NCBI GenBank assembly: GCA_963082975.1
Contig: OY720344.1
Span: forward strand, 2,170,001 to 2,234,000
Origin: Labia minor
Lineage: Eukaryota; Arthropoda; Insecta; Dermaptera; Spongiphoridae
Direction: 5' to 3'
DNA length: 64,000 nt
Part shown: positions 11,789-22,899 of the stretch, piece after piece
Layout: each line of letters begins with the position of its first letter
How positions within the stretch are numbered: position 1 is the first letter of the stretch
Position numbers and translations under genes: made by a program
The notes under the pieces: model-generated
What the model saw: only the letters and a program-made list of their open reading frames with translations
Databases searched by the model: none
What the model was told of the DNA's origin: nothing

Positions 11789-11990
11789 ACAAAGGATCCA
11801 TCCAACATGGAGGATCATCAAAACACGTCTTTACATAAAGAACGCTGTAATCATACTATAATATAATTTCTCCACCATGGGAGTCACAAAGGATCCATCC
11901 AACATGGAGGATCATCAAAACACGTCTTTACATAAAGAACGCGGAGACAGGATAACACGTCTTTAAATAAAGAACGCTGTAATCATACTG
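11775..11990 (+). repeat. 97-bp tandem repeat inside the LTR plus a partial third copy
   Basis: CCACCATGGGAGTCACAAAG begins at 11775 and at 11872, a 97-bp offset. Both copies run through GGATCCATCC-AACATGGAGGATC to CACGTCTTTACATAAAGAAC. A third, shorter copy of the tail starts near 11956 as CACGTCTTTAAATAAAGAAC and is followed by GCTGTAATCATACT, as in the first copy. Within each full copy, 11795-11816 and 11892-11913 form an imperfect hairpin (GATCC-A-TCCA with TGGA-GGATC, one bulge). Such blocks often hold LTR enhancer elements, but no known factor site is recognised. Confidence 0.85.
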
Positions 11991-11992
11991 TC

Positions 11993-12000
11993 TATATAAT
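11993..12000 (+). promoter_or_regulatory. Candidate TATA box of the LTR
   Basis: TATATAAT lies just after the internal repeats and before G+C-richer DNA, as expected near an LTR U3/R border. A TCAGTC string at 12044 resembles an arthropod initiator but is about 50 bp from the TATA, further than usual, so the start site is uncertain. Confidence 0.4.
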
Positions 12001-12089
12001 GCCAAGTCACCAACCGTCGTCGGAATCCCCTAGACGTTGCCATTCAGTCATGCAACAGCGCCTGGGGTGACTTTGTCATATATATATAT

Positions 12090-12095
12090 AATAAA
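12090..12095 (+). promoter_or_regulatory. Candidate polyadenylation signal AATAAA of the LTR
   Basis: AATAAA occurs 15 bp before the 3' end, after a (TA)n run. Its position and strand agree with the TATA-like box. AT-rich context makes a chance match possible. Confidence 0.4.
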
Positions 12096-12110
12096 TATAC
12101 ATCCGTTACA

Positions 12111-12114
12111 TAAT
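12111..12114. other. Target site duplication, right (TAAT)
   Basis: TAAT directly follows the terminal CCGTTACA and is followed by ATATTTTTTTAATATT, the normal continuation of the monomer that was interrupted at 11291. Confidence 0.85.
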
Positions 12115-14945
12115 ATATTTTTTTAATATTTTTATGATGTAAAATGAACGAATTTATTATTTATTTTTAAAAATTTCATTTTTTAATTTTCCCGTAAAAA
12201 TTATGAAAGGTCATCGTAGGATGACCCTAGGTTTTCGGTATAAAAAAATAATTATTCATCAGAAATATCAATAATATATTTTTTTAATATTTTTATGAAG
12301 TAAAATGAACGAATTTATTATTTTTTTTAAAACATTTCATTTTTTAATTTTCCCGTAAAAATTATGAAAGGTCATCGTAGGATGACCCTAGGTTTTCGGC
12401 ATAAAAAAATAATTATTCATCAGAAATATCAATAATATATTTTTTTAATATTTTTATGATGTAAAATGAACGAATTTATTATTTATTTTTTAAAATTTCA
12501 TTTTTTAATTTTCCCGTAAAAATTATGAAAGGTCATCGTAGGATGACCCTAGGTTTTCGGCATAAAAAATAATTTTTAGTAAGAAATATGAATAATATAT
12601 TTTTTTAATATTTTAATGATGTAAAATGAACGAATTTATTATTTATTTTTTAAAATTTCATTTTTTAATTTTCCCGTAAAAATTATGAAAGGTCATCGTA
12701 GGATGACCCTAGGTTTTCGGCATAAAAAATAATTTTTAGTAAGAAATATGAATAATATATTTTTTTAATATTTTTATGATGTAAAATGAACGAATTTATT
12801 ATTTATTTTTAAAAATTTCATTTTTTAATTTTACCGTAAAAATTATGAAAGGTCATCGTAGGATGACCCTAGGTTTTCGGCATAAAAAATTAATTATTCA
12901 TCAGAAATATCAATAATATATTTTTTTAATATTTTTATGATGTAAAATGAACGAATTTATTATTTATTTTTAAAACATTTCATTTTTTAATTTTCCCGTA
13001 AAAATTATGAAAGGTCATCGTAGGATGACCCTAGGTTTTCGGTATAAAAAAATAATTATTCATCAGAAATATCAATAATATAGTTTTTTAATATTTTTAT
13101 GATGTAAAATGAACGAATTTATTATTTATTTTTAAAACATTTCATTTTTTAATTTTCCCGTAAAAATTATGAAAGGTCATCGTAGGATGACCCTAGGTTT
13201 TCGGCATAAAAAAATAATTTTTAGTTAGAAATATGAATAATATATTTTTTTAATATTTTTATGATGTAAAATGAACGAATTTATTATTTATTTTTAAAAC
13301 ATTTCATTTTTTCATTTTCCCGTAAAAATTATGAAAGGTCATCTTAGGATGACCCTAGGTTTTCGGCATAAAAAAATAATTTTTAGTTAGAAATATGAAT
13401 AATATATTTTTTTAATATTTTTATGATGTAAAATGAACGAATTTATTATTTATTTTTAAAAATTTCATTTTTTAATTTTCCCGTAAAAATTATGAAAGGT
13501 CATCGTAGGATGACCCTAGGTTTTCAACATAAAAAATTAATTATTCATCAGAAATATCAATAATATATTTTTTTAATATTTTTATGTTGTAAAATGAACG
13601 AATTTATTATTTATTTTTTAAAATTTCATTTTTTAATTTTCCCGTAAGAATTATGAAAGGTCATCTTAGGATGACCCTAGGTTTTCGGCATAAAAAATAA
13701 TTTTTAGTAAGAAATATGAATAATATATTTTTTTAATATTTTAATGATGTAAAATGAACGAATTTATTATTTATTTTTTAAAATTTCATTTTTTAATTTT
13801 CCCGTAAAAATTATGAAAGGTCATCGTAGGATGACCCTAGGTTTTCGGCATAAAAAATAATTTTTAGTAAGAAATATGAATAATATATTTTTTTAATATT
13901 TTTATGATGTAAAATGAACGAATTTATTATTTATTTTTAAAAATTTCATTTTTTAATTTTACCGTAAAAATTATGAAAGGTCATCGTAGGATGACCCTAG
14001 GTTTTCGGCATAAAAAATTAATTATTCATCAGAAATATCAATAATATATTTTTTTAATATTTTTATGATGTAAAATGAACGAATTTATTATTTATTTTTT
14101 ATAATTTCATTTTTTAATTTTCCCGTAAAAATTATGAAAGGTCATCTTAGGATGACCGTAGGTTTTCGGCATAAAAAAATAATTATTCATCAGAAATATG
14201 AATAATATATTTTTTTAATATTTTTATGATGTAAAATGAACGAATTTATTATTTATTTTTAAAACATTTAATTTTTTAATTTTCCCGTAAAAATTATGAA
14301 AGGTCATCGTAGGATGACCCTAGGTTTTCGGCATAAAAAATTAATTATTCAACAGAAATATCAATAATATATTTTTTTAATATTTTTATGATGTAAAATG
14401 AACGAATTTATTATTTATTTTTAAAAATTTCATTTTTTAATTTTCCCGTAAAAATTATGAAAGGTCATATTAGGATGACCCTAGGTTTTCGGCATAAAAA
14501 AATAATTATTCATCAGAAATATCAATAATATATTTTTTTAATATTTTTATAATGTAAAATGAACGAATTTATTATTTATTTTTAAAACATTTCATTTTTT
14601 CATTTTCCCGTAAAAATTATGAAAGGTCATCGTAGGATGACCCTTGGTTTTCGGCATAAAAAAATAATTTTTAGTTAGAAATATGAATAATATATTTTTT
14701 TAATATTTTTATGATGTAAAATGAACGAATTTATTATTTATTTTTAAAAATTTCATTTTTTAATTTTCCCGTAAAAATTATGAAAGGTCATCGTAGGATG
14801 ACCCTAGGTTTTCGGCATAAAAAATAATTTTTAGTAAGAAATATGAATAATATATTTTTTTAATATTTTTATGATGTAAAATGAACGAATTTATTATTTA
14901 TTTTTAAAAATTTCATTTTTTATTTTTCCCGTAAAAATTATGAAA

Positions 14946-15081
14946 GGTCATCGTAGGATGACCCTAGGTTTAGGAAATATCAATAATATATTTTTTTAAT
15001 ATTTTTATGATGTAAAATGAACGAATTTATTATATTTTTTAAAACATTTCATTTTTTAATTTTCCCGTAAAAATTATGAAA
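14946..15081 (+). repeat. Single 136-bp deleted monomer
   Basis: Cores at 14946 and 15082 are 136 bp apart, with the CTAGGTTTAGGAAATATC junction at 14964. Unlike the pairs at 2953 and 5801, the next monomer is full length, so the repeat homology ends here by exchange with another monomer. Confidence 0.9.
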
Positions 15082-16207
15082 GGTCATCGTAGGATGACCC
15101 TAGGTTTTCGGCATAAAAAAATAATTTTTAGTTAGAAATATGAATAATATATTTTTTTTATATTTTTATGATGTAAAATGAACGAATTTATTATTTATTT
15201 TTTAAAATTTCATTTTTTAATTTTCCCGTAAAAATTATGAAAGGTCATCGTAGGATGACCCTAGGTTTTCGGCATAAAAAATAATTTTTAGTAAGAAATA
15301 TGAATAATATATTTTTTTAATATTTTTATGATGTAAAATGAACGAATTTATTATTTATTTTTAAAAATTTCATTTTTTAATTTTCCCGTAAAAATTATGA
15401 AAGGTCATCTTAGGATGACCCTAGGTTTTCGGCATAAAAAAATAATTTTTACTTAGAAATATGAATAATATATTTTTTTAATATTTTTATGATGTAAAAT
15501 GAACGAATTTATTATTTATTTTTTAAAATTTCATTTTTTAATTTTCCCGTAAAAATTATGAAAGGTCATCGTAGGATGACCCTAGGTTTTCGGCATAAAA
15601 AATAATTTTTAGTAAGAAATATGAATAATATATTTTTTTAATATTTTTATGATGTAAAATGAACGAATTTATTATTTATTTTTAAAAATTTCATTTTTTA
15701 ATTTTCCCGTAAAAATTATGAAAGGTCATCTTAGGATGACCCTAGGTTTTCGGCATAAAAAAATAATTTTTACTTAGAAATATGAATAATATATTTTTTT
15801 AATATTTTTATGATGTAAAATGAACGAATTTATTATTTATTTTTAAAAATTTCATTTTTTAATTTTCCCGTAAAAATTATGAAAGGTCATCGTAGGATGA
15901 CCCTAGGTTTTCGGCATAAAAAAATAATTATTCATCAGAAATATCAATAATATATTTTTTTAATATTTTTATGATGTAAAATGAACGAATTTATTATTTA
16001 TTTTTAAAACATTTCATTTTTTAATTTTCCCGTAAAAATTATAAAAGGTCATCGTAGGATGACTCTAGGTTTTCGGCATAAAAAAATACTTATTCATCAG
16101 AAATATCAATAATATATTTTTTTAATATTTTTATGATGTAAAATGAACGAATTTATTATTTATTTTTAAAAATTTCATTTTTTATTTTTCCCGTAAAAAT
16201 TATGAAA

Positions 16208-16379
16208 GGTCATCGTAGGATGACCCTAGGTTTAGGAAATATCAATAATATATTTTTTTAATATTTTTATGATGTAAAATGAACGAATTTATTATATTTT
16301 TTAAAACATTTCATTTTTTAATTTTCCCGTAAAAATTATGAAAGGTCATCGTAGGATGACCCTAAGTTTAGGAAATATC
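16208..16379 (+). repeat. 136-bp deleted monomer and partial second one, cut by the gap
   Basis: Cores at 16208 and 16344 are 136 bp apart. The second monomer shows the CTAAGTTTAGG variant at 16362 and then runs into N at 16380. This is the same ordered pair as at 2953-3224, so the assembly breaks inside another copy of that higher-order repeat. Confidence 0.88.
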
Positions 16380-16579
16380 NNNNNNNNNNNNNNNNNNNNN
16401 NNNNNNNNNNNNNNNNNNNNNNNNNNNNNNNNNNNNNNNNNNNNNNNNNNNNNNNNNNNNNNNNNNNNNNNNNNNNNNNNNNNNNNNNNNNNNNNNNNNN
16501 NNNNNNNNNNNNNNNNNNNNNNNNNNNNNNNNNNNNNNNNNNNNNNNNNNNNNNNNNNNNNNNNNNNNNNNNNNNNNNN
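16380..16579. other. Assembly gap, exactly 200 N
   Basis: A run of 200 N. A round length suggests a scaffolding placeholder of unknown true size. Satellite lies on both sides, in the same orientation. Confidence 0.98.
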
Positions 16580-18480
16580 CGTAACAATTATGGTAGGTCA
16601 TCGTAGGATGACCCTAGGTTTTCGGCATAAAAAATAATTTTTAGTAAGAAATATGAATAATATATTTTTTTAATATTTTAATGATGTAAAATGAACGAAT
16701 TTATTATTTATTTTTTAAAATTTCATTTTTTAATTTTCCCGTAAAAATTATGAAAGGTCATTGTAGGATGACCCTAGGTTTTCGGCATAAAAAATAATTT
16801 TTAGTAAGAAATATGAATAATATATTTTTTTAATATTTTTATGATGTAAAATGAACGAATTTATTATTTATTTTTAAAAATTTCATTTTTTAATTTTCCC
16901 GTAAAAATTATGAAAGGTCATCGTAGGATGACCCTAGGTTTTCGGCATAAAAAATTAATTATTCATCAGAAATATCAATAATATATTTTTTTAATATTTT
17001 TATGATGTAAAATGAACGAATTTATTATTTATTTTTTAAAATTTCATTTTTTAATTTTCCCGTAAAAATTATGAAAGGTCATCTTAGGATGACCCTAGGT
17101 TTTCGGCATAAAAAAATAATTATTCATCAGAAATATCAATAATATATTTTTTTAATATTTTTATGATGTAAAATGAACGAATTTATTATTTATTTTTAAA
17201 ACATTTCATTTTTTAATTTTCCCGTAACAATTATGGAAGGTCATCGTAGGAAGACCCTAGGTTTTCGGCATAAAAAATAATTTTTAGTAAGAAAAATGAA
17301 TAATATATTTTTTTAATATTTTTATGATGTAAAATTAACGAATTATATTATTTATTTTTTAAAATTTCATTTTTTAATTTTCCCGTAAAAATTATGAAAG
17401 GTCATCTTAGGATGACCCTAGGTTTTCGGCATAAAAAATAATTTTTAGTAAGAAAAATGAATAATATATTTTTTTAATATTTTTATGATGTAAAATGAAC
17501 GAATTTATTATTTATTTTTTATAATTTCATTTTTTAATTTTCCCGTAAAAATTATGAAAGGTCATCTTAGGATGACCCTAGGTTTTCGGCATAAAAAAAT
17601 AATTATTCATCAGAAATATCAATAATATATTTTTTTAATATTTTTATGATGTAAAATGAACGAATTTATTATTTATTTTTAAAACATTTCATTTTTTAAT
17701 TTTCCCGTAAAAATTATGAAAGGTCATCGTAGGATGACCCTAGGTTTTCGGCATAAAAAATTAATTATTCATCAGAAATATCAATAATATATTTTTTTAA
17801 TATTTTTATGATGTAAAATGAACGAATTTATTATTTATTTTTAAAAATTTCATTTTTTAATTTTCCCGTAAAAATTATGAAAGGTCATATTAGGATGACC
17901 CTAGGTTTTCGGCATAAAAAAATAATTATTCATCAGAAATATCAATAATATATTTTTTTAATATTTTTATGATGTAAAATGAACGAATTTATTATTTATT
18001 TTTAAAACATTTCATTTTTTAATTTTCCCGTAAAAATTATGAAAGGTCATCGTAGGATGACCCTAGGTTTTCGGCATAAAAAAATAATTTTTAGTTAGAA
18101 ATATGAATAATATATTTTTTTAATATTTTTATGATGTAAAATGAACGAATTTATTATTTATTTTTAAAAATTTCATTTTTTAATTTTCCCGTAAAAATTA
18201 TGAAAGGTCATCGTAGGATGACCCTAGGTTTTCAAAATAAAAAATTAATTATTCATCAGAAATATCAATAATATATTTTTTTAATATGTTTATGTTGTAA
18301 AATGAACGAATTTATTATTTATTTTTTAAAATTTCATTTTTTAATTTTCCCTTAAGAATTATGAAAGGTCATCTTAGGATGACCCTAGGTTTTCGGCATA
18401 AAAAAATAATTTTTAGTAAGAAATATGAATAATATATTTTTTTAATATTTTTATGATGTAAAATGAACGAATTTATTATT
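16580..18480 (+). repeat. 15-monomer higher-order repeat, copy 1 (period ~2416 bp)
   Basis: GTAACAATTATGGT at 16581 recurs at 18997 (offset 2416), and TTCAAAAT at 18231 recurs at 20648 (offset 2417, one extra T near 20050). The left end is unknown because of the gap. Much of the same segment is found a third time at about 25.76-28.13 kb, offset 9183 (16581 to 25764; GGAAGACC 17249 to 26432; TTCAAAAT 18231 to 27414). Confidence 0.83.
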
Positions 18481-18996
18481 TATTTATAAAAATTTCATTT
18501 TTTAATTTTCCCGTAACAATTATGGAAGGTCATCGTAGGATGACCCTAGGTTTTCGGCATAAAAAATAATTTTTAGTAAGAAAAATGAATAATATATTTT
18601 TTTAATATTTTTATGATGTAAAATGAACGAATTTATTATTTATTTTTTATAATTTCATTTTTTAATTTTCCCGTAAAAATTATGAAAGGTCATCTTAGGA
18701 TGACCCTAGGTTTTCGGCATAAAAAAATAATTATTCATCAGAAATATGAATAATATATTTTTTTAATATTTTTATGATGTAAAATGAACGAATTTATTAT
18801 TTATTTTTAAAACATTTAATTTTTTAATTTTCCCGTAAAAATTATGAAAGGTCATCGTAGGATGACCCTAGGTTTTCGGCATAAAAAATTAATTATTCAT
18901 CAGAAATATCAATAATATATTTTTTTAATATTTTTATGATGTAAAATGAACGAATTTATTATTTATTTTTAAAACATTTCATTTTTTAATTTTCCC

Positions 18997-20897
18997 GTAA
19001 CAATTATGGTAGGTCATCGTAGGATGACCCTAGGTTTTCGGCATAAAAAATAATTTTTAGTAAGAAATATGAATAATATATTTTTTTAATATTTTAATGA
19101 TGTAAAATGAACGAATTTATTATTTATTTTTTAAAATTTCATTTTTTAATTTTCCCGTAAAAATTATGAAAGGTCATTGTAGGATGACCCTAGGTTTTCG
19201 GCATAAAAAATAATTTTTAGTAAGAAATATGAATAATATATTTTTTTAATATTTTTATGATGTAAAATGAACGAATTTATTATTTATTTTTAAAAATTTC
19301 ATTTTTTAATTTTCCCGTAAAAATTATGAAAGGTCATCGTAGGATGACCCTAGGTTTTCGGCATAAAAAATTAATTATTCATCAGAAATATCAATAATAT
19401 ATTTTTTTAATATTTTTATGATGTAAAATGAACGAATTTATTATTTATTTTTTAAAATTTCATTTTTTAATTTTCCCGTAAAAATTATGAAAGGTCATCT
19501 TAGGATGACCCTAGGTTTTCGGCATAAAAAAATAATTATTCATCAGAAATATCAATAATATATTTTTTTAATATTTTTATGATGTAAAATGAACGAATTT
19601 ATTATTTATTTTTAAAACATTTCATTTTTTAATTTTCCCGTAACAATTATGGAAGGTCATCGTAGGATGACCCTAGGTTTTCGGCATAAAAAATAATTTT
19701 TAGTAAGAAAAATGAATAATATATTTTTTTAATATTTTTATGATGTAAAATTAACGAATTATATTATTTATTTTTTAAAATTTCATTTTTTAATTTTCCC
19801 GTAAAAATTATGAAAGGTCATCTTAGGATGACCCTAGGTTTTCGGCATAAAAAATAATTTTTAGTAAGAAAAATGAATAATATATTTTTTTAATATTTTT
19901 ATGATGTAAAATGAACGAATTTATTATTTATTTTTTATAATTTCATTTTTTAATTTTCCCGTAAAAATTATGAAAGGTCATCTTAGGATGACCCTAGGTT
20001 TTCGGCATAAAAAAATAATTATTCATCAGAAATATCAATAATATATTTTTTTTAATATTTTTATGATGTAAAATGAACGAATTTATTATTTATTTTTAAA
20101 ACATTTCATTTTTTAATTTTCCCGTAAAAATTATGAAAGGTCATCGTAGGATGACCCTAGGTTTTCGGCATAAAAAATTAATTATTCATCAGAAATATCA
20201 ATAATATATTTTTTTAATATTTTTATGATGTAAAATGAACGAATTTATTATTTATTTTTAAAAATTTCATTTTTTAATTTTCCCGTAAAAATTATGAAAG
20301 GTCATATTAGGATGACCCTAGGTTTTCGGCATAAAAAAATAATTATTCATCAGAAATATCAATAATATATTTTTTTAATATTTTTATGATGTAAAATGAA
20401 CGAATTTATTATTTATTTTTAAAACATTTCATTTTTTAATTTTCCCGTAAAAATTATGAAAGGTCATCGTAGGATGACCCTAGGTTTTCGGCATAAAAAA
20501 ATAATTTTTAGTTAGAAATATGAATAATATATTTTTTTAATATTTTTATGATGTAAAATGAACGAATTTATTATTTATTTTTAAAAATTTCATTTTTTAA
20601 TTTTCCCGTAAAAATTATGAAAGGTCATCGTAGGATGACCCTAGGTTTTCAAAATAAAAAATTAATTATTCATCAGAAATATCAATAATATATTTTTTTA
20701 ATATGTTTATGTTGTAAAATGAACGAATTTATTATTTATTTTTTAAAATTTCATTTTTTAATTTTCCCTTAAGAATTATGAAAGGTCATCTTAGGATGAC
20801 CCTAGGTTTTCGGCATAAAAAAATAATTTTTAGTAAGAAATATGAATAATATATTTTTTTAATATTTTTATGATGTAAAATGAACGAATTTATTATT
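18997..20897 (+). repeat. 15-monomer higher-order repeat, copy 2
   Basis: Tandem copy of 16580-18480. It lacks the GGAAGACC substitution of copy 1. The run from 18997 to about 22.03 kb is found again at 32846 to about 35.88 kb, offset 13,848 (TTCAAAAT 20648 to 34496; TTAGTTATT 21540 to 35388; GATGAGCC 21925 to 35773). Confidence 0.82.
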
Positions 20898-22899
20898 TAT
20901 TTTTAAAACATTTAATTTTTTAATTTTCCCGTAAAAATTATGAAAGGTCATCGTAGGATGACCCTAGGTTTTCGGCATAAAAAATTAATTATTCTTCAGA
21001 AATATCAATAATATATTTTTTTAATATTTTTATGATGTAAAATGAACGAATTTATTATTTATTTTTAAAAATTTCATTTTTTAATTTTCCCGTAAAAATT
21101 ATGAAAGGTCATATTAGGATGACCCTAGGTTTTCGGCATAAAAAAATAATTATTCATCAGAAATATCAATAATATATTTTTTTAATATTTTTATGATGTA
21201 AAATGAACGAATTTATTATTTATTTTTAAAACATTTCATTTTTTCATTTTCCCGTAAAAATTATGAAAGGTCATCGTAGGATGACCGTAGGTTTTCGGCA
21301 TAAAAAAATAATTTTTAGTAAGAAATATGAATAATATATTTTTTTAATATTTTTATGATGTAAAATGAACGAATTTATTATTTATTTTTAAAAATTTCAT
21401 TTTTTAATTTTCCCGTAAAAATTATGAAAGGTCATCTTAGGATGACCCTAGGTTTTCGGCATAAAAAAATAATTTTTAGTAAGAAATATGAATAATATAT
21501 TTTTTTAATATTTTTATGATGTAAAATGAACGAATTTATTAGTTATTTTTAAAAATTTCATTTTTAATTTTCCCGTAAAAATTATGAAAGGTCATCGTAA
21601 GATGACCCTAGGTTTTCGGCATAAAAAATTACTTATTCATCAGAAATATCAATAATATATTTTTTTAATATTTTTATGATGTAAAATGAACGAATTTATT
21701 ATTTATTTTTAAAACATTTCATTTTTTCATTTTCCCGTAAAAATTATGAAAGGTCATCTTAGGATGACCCTAGGTTTTCGGCATAAAAAAATAATTATTC
21801 ATCAGAAATATCAATAATATATTTTTTTAATATTTTTATGATGTAAAATGAACGAATTTATTATTTATTTTTAAAACATTTCATTTTTTAATTTTCCCGT
21901 AAAAATTATGAAAGGTCATCTTAGGATGAGCCTAGGTTTTCGGCATAAAAAAATAATTATTCATCAGAAATATCAATAATATATTTTTTTAATATTTTTA
22001 TGATGTAAAATGAACGAATTTATTATTTATTTTTAAAACATTTCATTTTTTCATTTTCCCGTAAAAATTATGAAAGGTCATCGTAGGATGACCGTAGGTT
22101 TTCGGCATAAAAAAATAATTTTTAGTAAGAAATATGAATAATATATTTTTTTAATATTTTTATGATGTAAAATGAACGAATTTATTATTTATTTTTAAAA
22201 CATTTAATTTTTTAATTTTCCCGTAAAAATTATGAAAGGTCATCGTAGGATGACCCTAGGTTTTCGGCATAAAAAATTAATTATTCATCAGAAATATCAA
22301 TAATATATTTTTTTAATATTTTTATGATGTAAAATGAACGAATTTATTATTTATTTTTAAAACATTTCATTTTTTCATTTTCCCGTAAAAATTATGAAAG
22401 GTCATCGTAGGATGACCCTAGGTTTTCGGCATAAAAAAATAATTTTTAGTTAGAAATATGAATAATATATTTTTTTAATATTTTTATGATGTAAAATGAA
22501 CGAATTTATTATTTATTTTTAAAAATTTCATTTTTTAAATTTCCCGTAAAAATTATGAAAGGTCATCGTAGGATGACCCTAGGTTTTCAACATAAAAAAT
22601 TAATTATTCATCAGAAATATCAATAATATATTTTTTTAATATTTTTATGTTGTAAAATGAACGAATTTATTATTTATTTTTTAAAATTTCATTTTTTAAT
22701 TTTACCGTAAAAATTATGAAAGGTCATCGTAGGATGACCCTAGGTTTTCGGCATAAAAAAATAATTATTCATCAGAAATATCAATAATATATTTTTTTAA
22801 TATTTTTATGTTGTAAAATGAACGAATTTATTATTTATTTTTTAAAATTTCATTTTTTAATTTTCCCGTAAAAATTATGAAAGGTCATCGTAGGATGAC

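Larger units (their letters stand above)
11292..12110 (+). mobile_element. Probable solo LTR of an LTR retrotransposon (819 bp)
   Basis: This is the only non-satellite DNA in the window. It starts TGTAAGGGG and ends CCGTTACA. The ends are the canonical TG...CA, and the terminal TGTAA/TTACA is a short inverted repeat with 7 of 8 bases matching outward. A 4-bp TAAT duplication flanks it. A TATA-like TATATAAT (11993) lies about 118 bp from the 3' end, and AATAAA (12090) 15 bp from it, as expected for the promoter and poly(A) parts of an LTR on the + strand. Satellite resumes directly on both sides, so there is no primer-binding site, polypurine primer or gag-pol. Such solo LTRs arise by recombination between the two LTRs of a full element. 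Ty3/Gypsy elements often make 4-bp duplications, but the superfamily is inferred. A non-autonomous DNA transposon with 4-bp duplications is the main alternative. Confidence 0.7.
12111..16379 (+). repeat. AT-rich ~160-bp satellite array, domain I, right part
   Basis: Satellite resumes mid-monomer after the LTR and runs to the gap. Its monomer order copies that of the window start. The offset is 12,153 bp at first (core 56 to 12209; TTTTACCG variant 681 to 12834). It becomes 11,993 bp after one monomer is skipped (core 1020 to 13013; TTCAAC 1530 to 13523; ATTATTCAAC 2351 to 14344; CTAGGTTTAG 2971 to 14964). Matching stops at about 15.06 kb. Beyond that the order is a new mosaic, with the deleted monomers again just before the gap. 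Confidence 0.97.

Noticed and set aside
11726-11962. Kozak-like CCACCATGG starts in the LTR
   Set aside because: Three matches exist, but the frames close after fewer than 30 codons and copies arise by tandem duplication; no coding evidence.
11292-12110. Full-length retrotransposon or endogenous virus
   Set aside because: Only 819 bp, no gag, pol or env reading frames, and satellite directly on both sides.
16336-16637. Open frames across the gap on both strands
   Set aside because: They exist only because 200 N are read as sense codons; the flanks are ordinary satellite.
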